55,331 nucleotides of DNA from an uncultured Eubacteriales bacterium. Lineage in GTDB: Bacteria; Bacillota; Clostridia; Oscillospirales; Acutalibacteraceae. The notes below the pieces were generated by a model. That model did no database searches. It was given only the letters and a program-made list of their open reading frames with translations, and was not told the origin of the DNA. The stretch lies in contig CAKSQZ010000011.1 of NCBI GenBank assembly GCA_934486895.1, positions 1-55,331 of the forward strand, in the 5' to 3' direction. Positions 8,340 to 15,579 of the stretch are shown in pieces (position 1 is the first letter of the stretch; every line of letters begins with the position of its first letter). Both the position numbers and the translations under genes were made by a program.

Positions 8340-9128
8340 TTGAAATTAGCGGATTTTGAATTTAAAGACAATTATGATGTTTATGATCTTTTGAAGATCA
8401 CACGTTTGCTCCGTTCGGAGAACGGCTGCCCTTGGGATAAAGTGCAGACTCATCAGTCTATCCGCAACAACCTTATTGAAGAGGCCTATGAAGCAGCGGA
8501 CGCTATCGATCGCAACAGCATTGCAGATATGTGCGAAGAGCTCGGCGATCTTTTATTGCAGGTCGTATTTCACAGTGTCATAGGCGAAGAAACAAATGAG
8601 TTCACGCTTGACAAAGCGGCGGACGGCGTTTGCAAAAAACTGATACTTCGCCATCCTCATATTTTCGGAGAGGTCAAGGCGGACACTCCGGCGCAGGTGC
8701 TTGATAATTGGGATAAGATCAAGATGCAGGAAAAGCATCAGCAAAGCTATACCGACACGCTTGAAAGCGTACCGCAAGCGTTCCCTGCTCTTATGAGAGC
8801 GCAAAAACTGCAAAAGCGAGCTGCAAAAGCAGGATTTGATTGGGACGATGTTTACGGTCCGCTCGATAAGGTCGAGGAAGAGTTGCACGAGCTGAGAGAC
8901 GCTATCAAAACCGGCGAAAACGTCAGCGAAGAATTTGCCGATCTTCTCTTTTCCTGTGTGAACATTTCAAGGTTCATAAAGGCTGACAGCGAAGAGGCTT
9001 TGCAATCCGGCTGCAATAAGTTTATCCGCAGATTTTCGGCTGTTGAGAAAATGTGCGACAAAAGCATGGATGAAATGTCCCCCTATGAATTGAACATCCT
9101 TTGGGAAAAGGCAAAAGAATCAGAATGA
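8340..9128 (+). CDS. mazG: Nucleoside triphosphate pyrophosphohydrolase MazG
   Basis: 262 aa with a TTG start after AAGGAG (8326-8330). Two MazG all-alpha NTP-PPase domains are present, each with the metal-binding EExxE plus ExxD pattern: 'NLIEEAYEAADAID' and 'EELGDLLLQVVFH' in the N-terminal copy, and 'KVEEELHELRDAI' and 'EEFADLLFSCVN' in the C-terminal copy. The signature 'ENGCPWDKVQTH' is diagnostic. It hydrolyses (d)NTPs to NMP and PPi as house-cleaning. In Bacillus the orthologue YabN has an added N-terminal tetrapyrrole methylase domain, which is absent here, as usual in many Clostridia. Genes on both sides belong to the yab cluster. Confidence 0.95.
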   Translation: MKLADFEFKDNYDVYDLLKITRLLRSENGCPWDKVQTHQSIRNNLIEEAYEAADAIDRNSIADMCEELGDLLLQVVFHSVIGEETNEFTLDKAADGVCKKLILRHPHIFGEVKADTPAQVLDNWDKIKMQEKHQQSYTDTLESVPQAFPALMRAQKLQKRAAKAGFDWDDVYGPLDKVEEELHELRDAIKTGENVSEEFADLLFSCVNISRFIKADSEEALQSGCNKFIRRFSAVEKMCDKSMDEMSPYELNILWEKAKESE

Positions 9129-9177
9129 TTTTAACGGAGAAAACCGTTAATATAAAACTAAAATGGAGGTAATTAAA

Positions 9178-9453
9178 ATGAACAAGACAGAATTGGTGAA
9201 TGCAGTTGCTCAGAAAGCTGAGATTTCGAAGAAGGACGCAGACAAGGCTGTTGCAGCTGTTGTTGATTCCGTTATCGAAGCACTTAAGAACGGCGAGAAA
9301 GTTCAGCTCGTTGGTTTCGGTACTTTTGAAGTTCGTGAGCGCAGCGCAAGAACAGGCCTCAACCCGAGAACTAAAGAAAAGATCGAAATTGCTGCTTCTA
9401 AGCTTCCTGTATTCAAAGCAGGTAAGCCCTTTAAAGATGCTATCGCAAAATAA
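9178..9453 (+). CDS. hup: HU family DNA-binding protein
   Basis: 91 aa from the ATG at 9178, preceded by a perfect GGAGG; an in-frame ATG at 9163 overlaps that SD. The sequence shows the canonical HU/IHF features: 'MNKTELVNAVA' at the N-terminus, 'LVGFGTFEVRERSARTG' and the DNA-intercalating beta-arm 'NPRTKEKI' with Pro about residue 63. It bends and compacts DNA as a homodimer. A strong terminator directly follows and a short upstream gap suggests its own promoter, as expected for an abundant nucleoid protein. Its location inside the mazG-rqcP cluster is common in Clostridia. Confidence 0.97.
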   Translation: MNKTELVNAVAQKAEISKKDADKAVAAVVDSVIEALKNGEKVQLVGFGTFEVRERSARTGLNPRTKEKIEIAASKLPVFKAGKPFKDAIAK

Positions 9454-9456
9454 TTG

Positions 9457-9485
9457 AAAACGGCTCTTTCAAAGAGCCGTTTTTG
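9457..9485 (+). terminator. Terminator after HU gene
   Basis: AAAACGGCTCTTTCAAAGAG-type hairpin: CGGCTCTTT/AAAGAGCCG followed by TTTTTG. Confidence 0.9.
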
Positions 9486-9517
9486 ATTTTATATAAAATA
9501 CAGAAACGGAGAAACAT

Positions 9518-9760
9518 ATGAGACTGGACAAGTTTTTGAAAATATCCAGAATAATAAAACGCCGCACTGTTGCAAACGAAGCCTGCGATGCCGGCAGGGT
9601 GCTTGTTAATTCAAAGCCCGCGAGGGCGTCGTATGATGTGAAAGTCGGCGATATTATAGAGATCTCTTTCGGTCAGCGGCCGTTTAAGGCGCAGGTGCTC
9701 GATGTGAAGGACTACACAAAGAAAGAAGACGCCGCTTTGCTCTATAAGATAGTGGAATAA
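9518..9760 (+). CDS. rqcP: RqcP (YabO), S4-domain ribosome-quality-control factor
   Basis: 80 aa, essentially one S4 RNA-binding domain: 'MRLDKFLKISRIIKRR' with the conserved R-L-D-K-x-L start, then 'VNSKPARASYDVKVGDIIEI'. In Bacillus RqcP/YabO works with RqcH on stalled 50S subunits, binding the tRNA/helix 69 region to drive Ala-tailing. Length and position before yabP-yabQ-divIC match. The alternative name is Hsp15-like protein. Confidence 0.93.
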   Translation: MRLDKFLKISRIIKRRTVANEACDAGRVLVNSKPARASYDVKVGDIIEISFGQRPFKAQVLDVKDYTKKEDAALLYKIVE

Positions 9761-9818
9761 CAAAAGGGTCGATCGCATAGTATCTATTGTCATTTAATAC
9801 TGATGGGACGGAGATATT

Positions 9819-10094
9819 ATGCAGGAGCAAAAGCGAACTGTTACAATGCCGCACAGCGTTTACATTGGCGATCGCAAGTCGATGAAGCTGACGGGGATCT
9901 GTGAGATAGACAGCTTTGATGAGCAGACGGTGGTTTTAAACACCGATCTCGGGCGGCTCACCGTTAAGGGCGACGGGCTGAAGATAACGGGGCTCGATGT
10001 TGATTCGGGCGACTGCGGTATCTGCGGCAGTATTTACGGACTTGCCTACACCGACGATAATTCGAGCGGCTTTTTGAAGCGACTGTTTCGCTGA
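9819..10094 (+). CDS. yabP: Sporulation protein YabP
   Basis: 91 aa. The YabP/YqfC fold (single all-beta domain) is supported by 'HSVYIGDRKSMKLTGI', 'FDEQTVVLNTDLGRLTVKGDGLKI' and a C-terminal 'DVDSGDCGICGSIYGLAYT'. In Bacillus YabP is required for spore cortex formation together with YabQ in the mother cell. The stop codon overlaps the start of yabQ by one base (TGATG), indicating coupling. The presence of yabP and yabQ argues that the organism sporulates, or did so recently. Confidence 0.92.
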   Translation: MQEQKRTVTMPHSVYIGDRKSMKLTGICEIDSFDEQTVVLNTDLGRLTVKGDGLKITGLDVDSGDCGICGSIYGLAYTDDNSSGFLKRLFR

Positions 10095-10720
10095 TGTCCG
10101 GCTCGGTCGTTTATGATATGCTGACTTTGGGTATTGCCGCCGCTGTCGGCGCTCTGCTCGGAGTTTGGTACGATATATTAAAATCGATTCGATTATCGTT
10201 TAAACTGCCGTTTTTAGCAGTTTTTGCACTTGATCTGCTTTTTTTCATCGTTGCGGCGGCGGTGACTTTTTGTTTGCTGCTTGTTCGGTGCAGAGGATAT
10301 GTCCGCGGATTTGTGATATTCGGGGAGTGTGTCGGATTTGCGGTATTGCGTCTGACACTTTCAAAGCCGATCGTCTGCGCTCTCAAATTCCTGCTGAACA
10401 TTATAAAATCGACTGTTGTGTTTATTATCGACCGCATAATAAAGCCGGCTAGGTTGTGCATTTTCAATATATCGGCTCGGATTTTGCACGCTGAGATGAA
10501 CATAATAGTCAAATCTTTGTTATGCGTGAAAAAAATGTTGCAACGCACAGTGAAATTAGTGTATAATTATCGTGAAGAAAAATATTCTACCGATTTAAAA
10601 GGAAGTGACGGTCATGCAGGAGTCACCTCGCCGGACAACAGCCAGAAGCCCGCAGCGCAGAAAAAGCGCGCAGCGCGGCAAAAACGGCAGAAAAAAGCGC
10701 TCAAATCTCGGCAGATATAA
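10094..10720 (+). CDS. yabQ: Spore cortex biosynthesis membrane protein YabQ
   Basis: 208 aa, close to the Bacillus length. The N-terminal half has about four TM helices ('TLGIAAAVGALLGVWYDILK' pattern, 'LAVFALDLLFFIVAAAV' and others), typical of YabQ; the 'GVWYDILKSIR' block is the family hallmark. The C-terminal tail is basic, rich in Lys/Arg/Gln. That tail is encoded in the same DNA as the first 35 codons of divIC (107-nt overlap in a different frame). YabQ is needed for cortex assembly in the outer forespore membrane. Confidence 0.88.
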   Translation: MSGSVVYDMLTLGIAAAVGALLGVWYDILKSIRLSFKLPFLAVFALDLLFFIVAAAVTFCLLLVRCRGYVRGFVIFGECVGFAVLRLTLSKPIVCALKFLLNIIKSTVVFIIDRIIKPARLCIFNISARILHAEMNIIVKSLLCVKKMLQRTVKLVYNYREEKYSTDLKGSDGHAGVTSPDNSQKPAAQKKRAARQKRQKKALKSRQI

Positions 10721-10982
10721 AGCCGTGGCCGCGCTTTTGGTCTTTGTGCTTGCGGCATATACCGTCTTTTCCATGATCTCTTTGCAAACCGAGCTTTCCG
10801 CCGTCAGGACGACGCTCAGCGAAAAAAAGCAGACTCTTGAGGAAAAAAGCGCGGAAAACAAACAGCTTCGCGACCTGCTTGAAAACGGTTCCCAAAAGGA
10901 GCTTATCGAGCGCGCGGCAAGGGAAAAGCTCGGCTATGTTTATGCCGGCGAAGAGATATTTGAAAACATTTCGGGGAATTAA
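10614..10982 (+). CDS. divIC: FtsL/DivIC-type septum formation initiator
   Basis: 122 aa from the ATG at 10614, which has AAAAGGAAG at the right distance. A basic cytoplasmic N-terminus (about 35 residues, Arg/Lys-rich) is followed by one TM helix ('AVAALLVFVLAAYTVFSMI') and an extracytoplasmic coiled coil (about 60-105). It ends in a short 'AREKLGYVYAGEEIF' block typical of DivIC/FtsB. It is a divisome component working with FtsL and DivIB. The start lies within yabQ. In Bacillus divIC also follows yabQ, which supports the assignment. Confidence 0.92.
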   Translation: MQESPRRTTARSPQRRKSAQRGKNGRKKRSNLGRYKAVAALLVFVLAAYTVFSMISLQTELSAVRTTLSEKKQTLEEKSAENKQLRDLLENGSQKELIERAAREKLGYVYAGEEIFENISGN

Positions 10983-11010
10983 GATCATTTAAAAGGGGTA
11001 AAAGTTTTTT

Positions 11011-11514
11011 ATGCAACTGGAAGTCGGCGCAATTCTTGAGGGAAAAGTCACCGGAATAACAAATTTCGGAGTTTTCGTGGAACTCGAAAAAGGAACGACC
11101 GGAATGGTACATATCTCGGAAATATCTTCATCTTTTGTTGAGGATATTAATGAATTTGTTAAGGTTGGAGATGTTGTCAAGGTTAAGGTTATGTCGTTTA
11201 CGGATAACGGCAAGATCTCGCTTAGTATGCGCAGGGCTGTTCCCCGCCCCGAGAGGCAGGAAAGACCCGAGCGTCCCGAGCGCAGAGAACATCGCGGAAG
11301 TTTTCAGGGCAGACAGCCGGACAGACGGGACCGCCCCGCCGGCGGCAATTCAAGCCGCCCGCAGAGTGTGCCTGCCGAGAAGCGTGAGCGCCCCGAATCG
11401 GGCAGTTTTGAGGACATGATGGCTCGTTTTAAGCAGTCGAGCGATGAGAAGTTTATGGACTTAAAGCGCAAAAACGGCGAGACAAAGCGCAACCGCAGAG
11501 CGCCGAGACAGTAA
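11011..11514 (+). CDS. S1-domain RNA-binding protein (YabR-like)
   Basis: 167 aa. An N-terminal S1 OB-fold (about residues 1-72) has the classic features 'GAILEGKVTGITNFGVFVEL', 'GMVHISEIS', 'VKVGDVVKVKVMSF' and 'GKISLSMR'. The remainder is a low-complexity, Arg/Pro/Glu/Gly-rich basic tail, probably disordered and RNA-binding. Bacillus YabR lies at the same place downstream of divIC. The role is likely ribosome or RNA association; no precise function is established. It ends in a strong terminator that closes the cluster. Confidence 0.92.
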   Translation: MQLEVGAILEGKVTGITNFGVFVELEKGTTGMVHISEISSSFVEDINEFVKVGDVVKVKVMSFTDNGKISLSMRRAVPRPERQERPERPERREHRGSFQGRQPDRRDRPAGGNSSRPQSVPAEKRERPESGSFEDMMARFKQSSDEKFMDLKRKNGETKRNRRAPRQ

Positions 11515-11520
11515 AAGTTC

Positions 11521-11557
11521 ATCGTCCCGCTAAATGTGTTTTGGCGGGACGTTTTTT
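11521..11557 (+). terminator. Terminator closing the yab/divIC cluster
   Basis: CGTCCCGC and GCGGGACG arms with a 13-nt loop, then TTTTTT. Confidence 0.88.
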
Positions 11558-11583
11558 GTGATTTTTTGAGAAAAGGTGTGGCT

Positions 11584-12726
11584 ATGATTTTTTATAACGC
11601 CCGTATTTTCACGGGAGACGAATTTATTGAAAACGGTGCTGTTGAATTTGAAAACGGCAAAATAACCGATGTTATGGCGGCCTACTCCGGTACGGACGGC
11701 GAAGATATGCACGGCGCGTTCATTTACCCCGGTTTTATCGACGCTCACACTCATGTGGGTATGTGGGAGGACGGACTGAGCTTTGAAGGAGACGACGGCA
11801 ACGAGGACACCGATCCCTGCACTCCTCAGCTTCGTGCGATAGATGCTGTAAATCCTGCCGACCGCTGTTTCGACGAAGCGCTTAAAGCAGGCATTACCGC
11901 TGTGGTGACAGGGCCCGGAAGCGCAAATCCCGTTAGCGGTCAGTCGGCACTTTTGAAAACGCACGGAAGGACAGTTGACGAGATGGCTGTGCTTCCCTAC
12001 TGCGCGATGAAAATGGCGCTCGGTGAAAATCCGAAAAGGACATATAACGACAAGGATCAGACGCCTGTTACACGAATGGCAACTGCGTCTATAATCCGCG
12101 AAATGCTTTTCAAGGCTTCGCGCTATAACGACGATCTTCGCAGATACGAGCGCGATCAAGACAATTACGATAAGCCCGAATTCGATATAAAATGCGAGGC
12201 TTTGGTGCCTGTTATCAGAGGCGAAAAGCCGGTGCATTTTCATGCTCACAGGGCGGACGATATCTGCACCGCTATCAGGATCGCCGAGGAATTTGACCTC
12301 GATTATGTCATTGTTCACGCTACCGACGGTGCCGTTATTTCCGACACACTCGCTAAAAAGCAGGCGAAGATTTTGTGCGGCCCCGTTATTTCGGAGCGGT
12401 GCAAGCCCGAAATGCGTTCGCTCGATATTTCGACTGCCGCAAAGCTGTTTAATGCCGGCATTGAGCCTGCAATTATCACCGATCACCCTGTTATTCCGCT
12501 GCAATATCTTTCGATGTGTGCAGCGATGTGTGTGAAAGGCGGCTTATCAAAACTTGATGCACTTCGTGCGATGACAAGTATCCCTGCAAAGATTCTGGGT
12601 GTCGGTGATCGTATCGGTGCTTTGAAAAAAGGTATGGACGCAGATATCGTTGTTGCAAACGGCGAGATTTTCGATATTTTCACCGAAGTCAAACGTGTTT
12701 ATATCGGCGGAGAAAGGGTGATTTGA
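11584..12726 (+). CDS. Amidohydrolase superfamily protein (imidazolonepropionase-like)
   Basis: 380 aa from the ATG at 11584 (AAGGTG SD); the frame is open further upstream through the terminator, which is not coding. The N-terminal and C-terminal pieces form the composite beta-sandwich ('IFYNARIFTGDEFIENGAVEFE', 'GALKKGMDADIVV'), and the middle is the TIM barrel. The metal ligand motif HxH is 'DAHTH' (about residue 58), and later histidines ('HFHAHRADD', 'VIVHATD') and the catalytic Asp ('ITDHPV') are in place. Substrate is unknown; relatives include imidazolonepropionase and deacetylases or dipeptidases. Its stop overlaps the start of the fumarase alpha gene (TGATG), suggesting one operon. 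Confidence 0.88.
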   Translation: MIFYNARIFTGDEFIENGAVEFENGKITDVMAAYSGTDGEDMHGAFIYPGFIDAHTHVGMWEDGLSFEGDDGNEDTDPCTPQLRAIDAVNPADRCFDEALKAGITAVVTGPGSANPVSGQSALLKTHGRTVDEMAVLPYCAMKMALGENPKRTYNDKDQTPVTRMATASIIREMLFKASRYNDDLRRYERDQDNYDKPEFDIKCEALVPVIRGEKPVHFHAHRADDICTAIRIAEEFDLDYVIVHATDGAVISDTLAKKQAKILCGPVISERCKPEMRSLDISTAAKLFNAGIEPAIITDHPVIPLQYLSMCAAMCVKGGLSKLDALRAMTSIPAKILGVGDRIGALKKGMDADIVVANGEIFDIFTEVKRVYIGGERVI

Positions 12727-13568
12727 TGAGAGAGATCGATTGCAAAAAAATCACCGAGACTGTCGCTATGCTTTGTGTGAAAGCAAATAAAATTCTGCCG
12801 AGCGATGTTGTTTGCGCTATTGACCGCGCCTGCGAAAACGAGCAAGCCGAACTTCCGAAATCGATAATGCAGGACATTCGCCGCAATATCGACTGCGCAT
12901 CGGAGCTTGATGTGCCTGTTTGTCAGGACACAGGAATGGCTGTTGTTTTCGCGCAGATCGGACAGGATGTTCATATCACAGGCGGCAGCTTCAACGACGC
13001 TGTCAACGAAGGGGTGCGCCGAGGATATGTTGACGGAAAGCTGCGGCTTTCGGTCGTCGGCGATCCGCTCAAAAGAGTCAACACAGGCGACAACACTCCG
13101 GCTGTTATCCACACGAGCATTGTTGACGGCGATAAGATCACGCTGACTGTTGCGCCGAAAGGGTTCGGCTCCGAAAACATGAGCGCGATGAAAATGCTCA
13201 CTCCCGCCGCGACTAAAGACGATGTTATGAACGCAGTTACGGACATTGTGAAAAAAGCAGGCTCTAATCCCTGCCCTCCGATGATCGTCGGAGTGGGTAT
13301 CGGCGGCGACTTTGAAAAGTGCGCTTTGCTTGCGAAAACGGCGCTGTGCCGCAGTGCGGACAGTTTTAACAGCGACCCTTATTACGCTGAAATGGAGAAA
13401 GAACTGCTGGACAGGATAAACAAGCTTGATATAGGTCCTCAGGGCTTTTCCGGCAAGACGACCGCTCTCAAAGTGAATATTGAACAGTTTGCGACCCATA
13501 TTGCAGGGCTTCCGATAGCTGTTAATATCGGCTGCCATGTGACGCGCCACGCACAAGAGATCATCTGA
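12726..13568 (+). CDS. Class I fumarate hydratase/tartrate dehydratase alpha subunit
   Basis: 280 aa, the usual length for the two-subunit alpha chain. The three [4Fe-4S] cysteines of the family are visible: 'PVCQDTGMA' (about residue 61), 'SNPCPPM' (about 181) and 'NIGCHVTRHA' near the C-terminus. Other hallmarks are 'NTGDNTPAVIH' and 'PKGFGSENMS'. Class I enzymes of this type hydrate fumarate to malate (or dehydrate tartrate) and need a beta subunit that completes the active site. No beta gene follows: a terminator comes 3 nt after the stop, and the next gene is on the other strand. The partner must lie elsewhere, or the protein has another role. Confidence 0.92.
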   Translation: MREIDCKKITETVAMLCVKANKILPSDVVCAIDRACENEQAELPKSIMQDIRRNIDCASELDVPVCQDTGMAVVFAQIGQDVHITGGSFNDAVNEGVRRGYVDGKLRLSVVGDPLKRVNTGDNTPAVIHTSIVDGDKITLTVAPKGFGSENMSAMKMLTPAATKDDVMNAVTDIVKKAGSNPCPPMIVGVGIGGDFEKCALLAKTALCRSADSFNSDPYYAEMEKELLDRINKLDIGPQGFSGKTTALKVNIEQFATHIAGLPIAVNIGCHVTRHAQEII

Positions 13569-13570
13569 TT

Positions 13571-13616
13571 AAAAAAAAAACCAAGCAAGGAAAATTTCCT
13601 TGCTTGGTTTTTTTTA
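13571..13616. terminator. Bidirectional terminator (fumarase alpha / gdpP)
   Basis: Ten As, CCAAGCAAGGAAA, mirror arm TTTCCTTGCTTGG, then eight Ts: symmetrical, so it serves both convergent genes. Confidence 0.92.
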
Positions 13617-15578
13617 CGACTGTTCCTTTACCGCTTTGATAGCATCGATCAGCATTGATGCCGCTGTTTCAAATGTGACGCTCTCGAGCTGAGCTGCCGC
13701 CATTGTCTGATGGCCGCCGCCTCCGAGCTGTTCCATGACAAGCTGGACGTTCAGTGCGCCATAGGATCTGGCGGAGATATTAACTGAGCCGTCCGTTCCG
13801 TACATGACAAACGAAGCGGAAACTCCGGATATTGTGAGAAGTTCGTCCGCCGCCTGAGCCGCCGCCATTCTTGTTTCGGCGGAACAACCGCCGACATACG
13901 AAATCGCATAGTCGCCGTAGAGTCTTGCTCTTGCGACTATCTCGGCGCGGGCGCGGTATGTCTCCATTGTGTCGGCGAAGAAACGCTTGACCGAAACAGG
14001 GTCGGCTCCGCACGAGCGCAGAAACGCCGACGCTTCAAATGTGCGCGCGTTTGTTCGCATAACGAAATTGCGTGTGTCGAGCATGATTCCCGAAAGCAAC
14101 GCTTCCGCTTCCGCTTTTCCGACAATGTTGACGCCGATATATTCGATAAGCTCTGTGACCATTTCGCAGGCGCTCGACGCCGACGGATCATGATAGAAAA
14201 GCAATGCATTGTCAACACAGTCTGGTGTTTTCCGGTGGTGGTCGATGACGACCGCTGTTTTTGCTTTTTCATAAAGCTCGGGCGATTCAAAAGTCGCTTT
14301 GCGGTGCGTATCGACAACGATCAGAAGAGTGTCTTTATTTATCTCTCTGAGTGCGGCACTCGGAGTTATCATGCAATCGTTGTATACCGGAAAACTCTCG
14401 ATATATTCGATAAGTGAGCTTGCAAGGGTTTTATCTTTTTGGATAACTATCTTAGCAGGCTTTTTCAGTTCGCGGACAGTTTTGCAAAGTGCGACAGCTG
14501 CACCGAAGCAGTCCATATCCGAATAGGCGTGTCCCATTATCAAAACGTCGTCGCAGCTGCTTATCATCTTCTTGAGCGTTCCTGCGACAACTCTTGTGCG
14601 GACTCGCGAGCTGATCTGAGCCGCCTGCTTAACACCGCCGAAAAACTCATAATCCTCCCCGTCCTTGATAACAGCCTGATCGCCGCCTCGGCTGACCGCC
14701 ATATCAATAGCGGCGTTAGCCATTTCAACACATTCGGAGATCGAATCCGAGCCGTCGCCCACACCGATTGACAATGTGAGTCCGCCCTTTTCGCCGAACT
14801 GAAGCGAGCGCACGCTTTTGAGCATCGGGAACTTCTGCTCCTTGAGCTGTTCGACCGCACTCTTCTGCAAAAAGACAATGTATTTATCGGTTGCGATCTT
14901 CTGAATATATCCGCTCTTATCGGAGATCGCCGCTTCGATTTCACGGTCGACCGCACCGAGAATCTCGTTCTTCTGGCTCTCAAGTGTGTTTTTCAGCATG
15001 AAATCCATACCGTCGATCTGAATGAACATGACCGATGTTTTGGTCTGTTCATATAACCCCGAAATATTGCGATAGGCGGTCTCATCATAGAAAAGGAAAA
15101 TGCGCATACCGCCGGAACGATGTCTCGATCGAAACGAATCAACCCGATAGCTTCTGTTGTCAAAGTCAACAATCAGGCTGTTTTTATCGAGCAGCAGTTT
15201 TGCCGTTTCACTGTCGAAAACAGATTCGAGCGACATTCCGCAGACTTCATCGCCGCCTATGACTTTTTCAAAAAAGCTGTCGTTATACCATGAGATAGTT
15301 CCCGAAACATCTGTTACCATAACAGGCACGGGGAATTTCGCCATTACATCGGTCCCGAGCATTTCCATGCTGTCGATCGTCGAGTTGATATACAGCCTGA
15401 TTGAGCGGCGGAATGAATAGATCTGCATTATCGACACAACTGTCATCACCGCAGTGACAAGCAGTTCGACTACGAACAGCGGTGTATTATACTGCACCGT
15501 GAACGCTGTTGCTCCCCACAAAAGCGCAGTCAGCACTAAGATTATAGCGACCAGCCTTTTGCTTTTTTTATTTTTCAC
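13614..15578 (-). CDS. gdpP: GdpP-like c-di-AMP phosphodiesterase (DHH/DHHA1)
   Basis: 654 aa from the GTG at 15578, placed by an AAGGAGAG SD; an ATG 51 nt upstream lies inside dnaX. Order: two N-terminal TM helices (about residues 8-50), a PAS-like sensor ('MVTDVSGTISWYNDSFFEKV'), a degenerate GGDEF domain (about 155-290, catalytic motif lost), then DHH ('GHAYSDMDCFGAA', 'VVIDHHRKTPD') and DHHA1 ('GGGGHQTMAAAQL'). This is the standard GdpP/YybT architecture, which hydrolyses c-di-AMP to pApA at the membrane and so affects K+ homeostasis and wall stress. It lies 1 nt downstream of the dnaX stop, so the two are transcriptionally coupled. Confidence 0.95.
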   Translation of the reverse strand: MKNKKSKRLVAIILVLTALLWGATAFTVQYNTPLFVVELLVTAVMTVVSIMQIYSFRRSIRLYINSTIDSMEMLGTDVMAKFPVPVMVTDVSGTISWYNDSFFEKVIGGDEVCGMSLESVFDSETAKLLLDKNSLIVDFDNRSYRVDSFRSRHRSGGMRIFLFYDETAYRNISGLYEQTKTSVMFIQIDGMDFMLKNTLESQKNEILGAVDREIEAAISDKSGYIQKIATDKYIVFLQKSAVEQLKEQKFPMLKSVRSLQFGEKGGLTLSIGVGDGSDSISECVEMANAAIDMAVSRGGDQAVIKDGEDYEFFGGVKQAAQISSRVRTRVVAGTLKKMISSCDDVLIMGHAYSDMDCFGAAVALCKTVRELKKPAKIVIQKDKTLASSLIEYIESFPVYNDCMITPSAALREINKDTLLIVVDTHRKATFESPELYEKAKTAVVIDHHRKTPDCVDNALLFYHDPSASSACEMVTELIEYIGVNIVGKAEAEALLSGIMLDTRNFVMRTNARTFEASAFLRSCGADPVSVKRFFADTMETYRARAEIVARARLYGDYAISYVGGCSAETRMAAAQAADELLTISGVSASFVMYGTDGSVNISARSYGALNVQLVMEQLGGGGHQTMAAAQLESVTFETAASMLIDAIKAVKEQS

Positions 15579-15579
15579 T

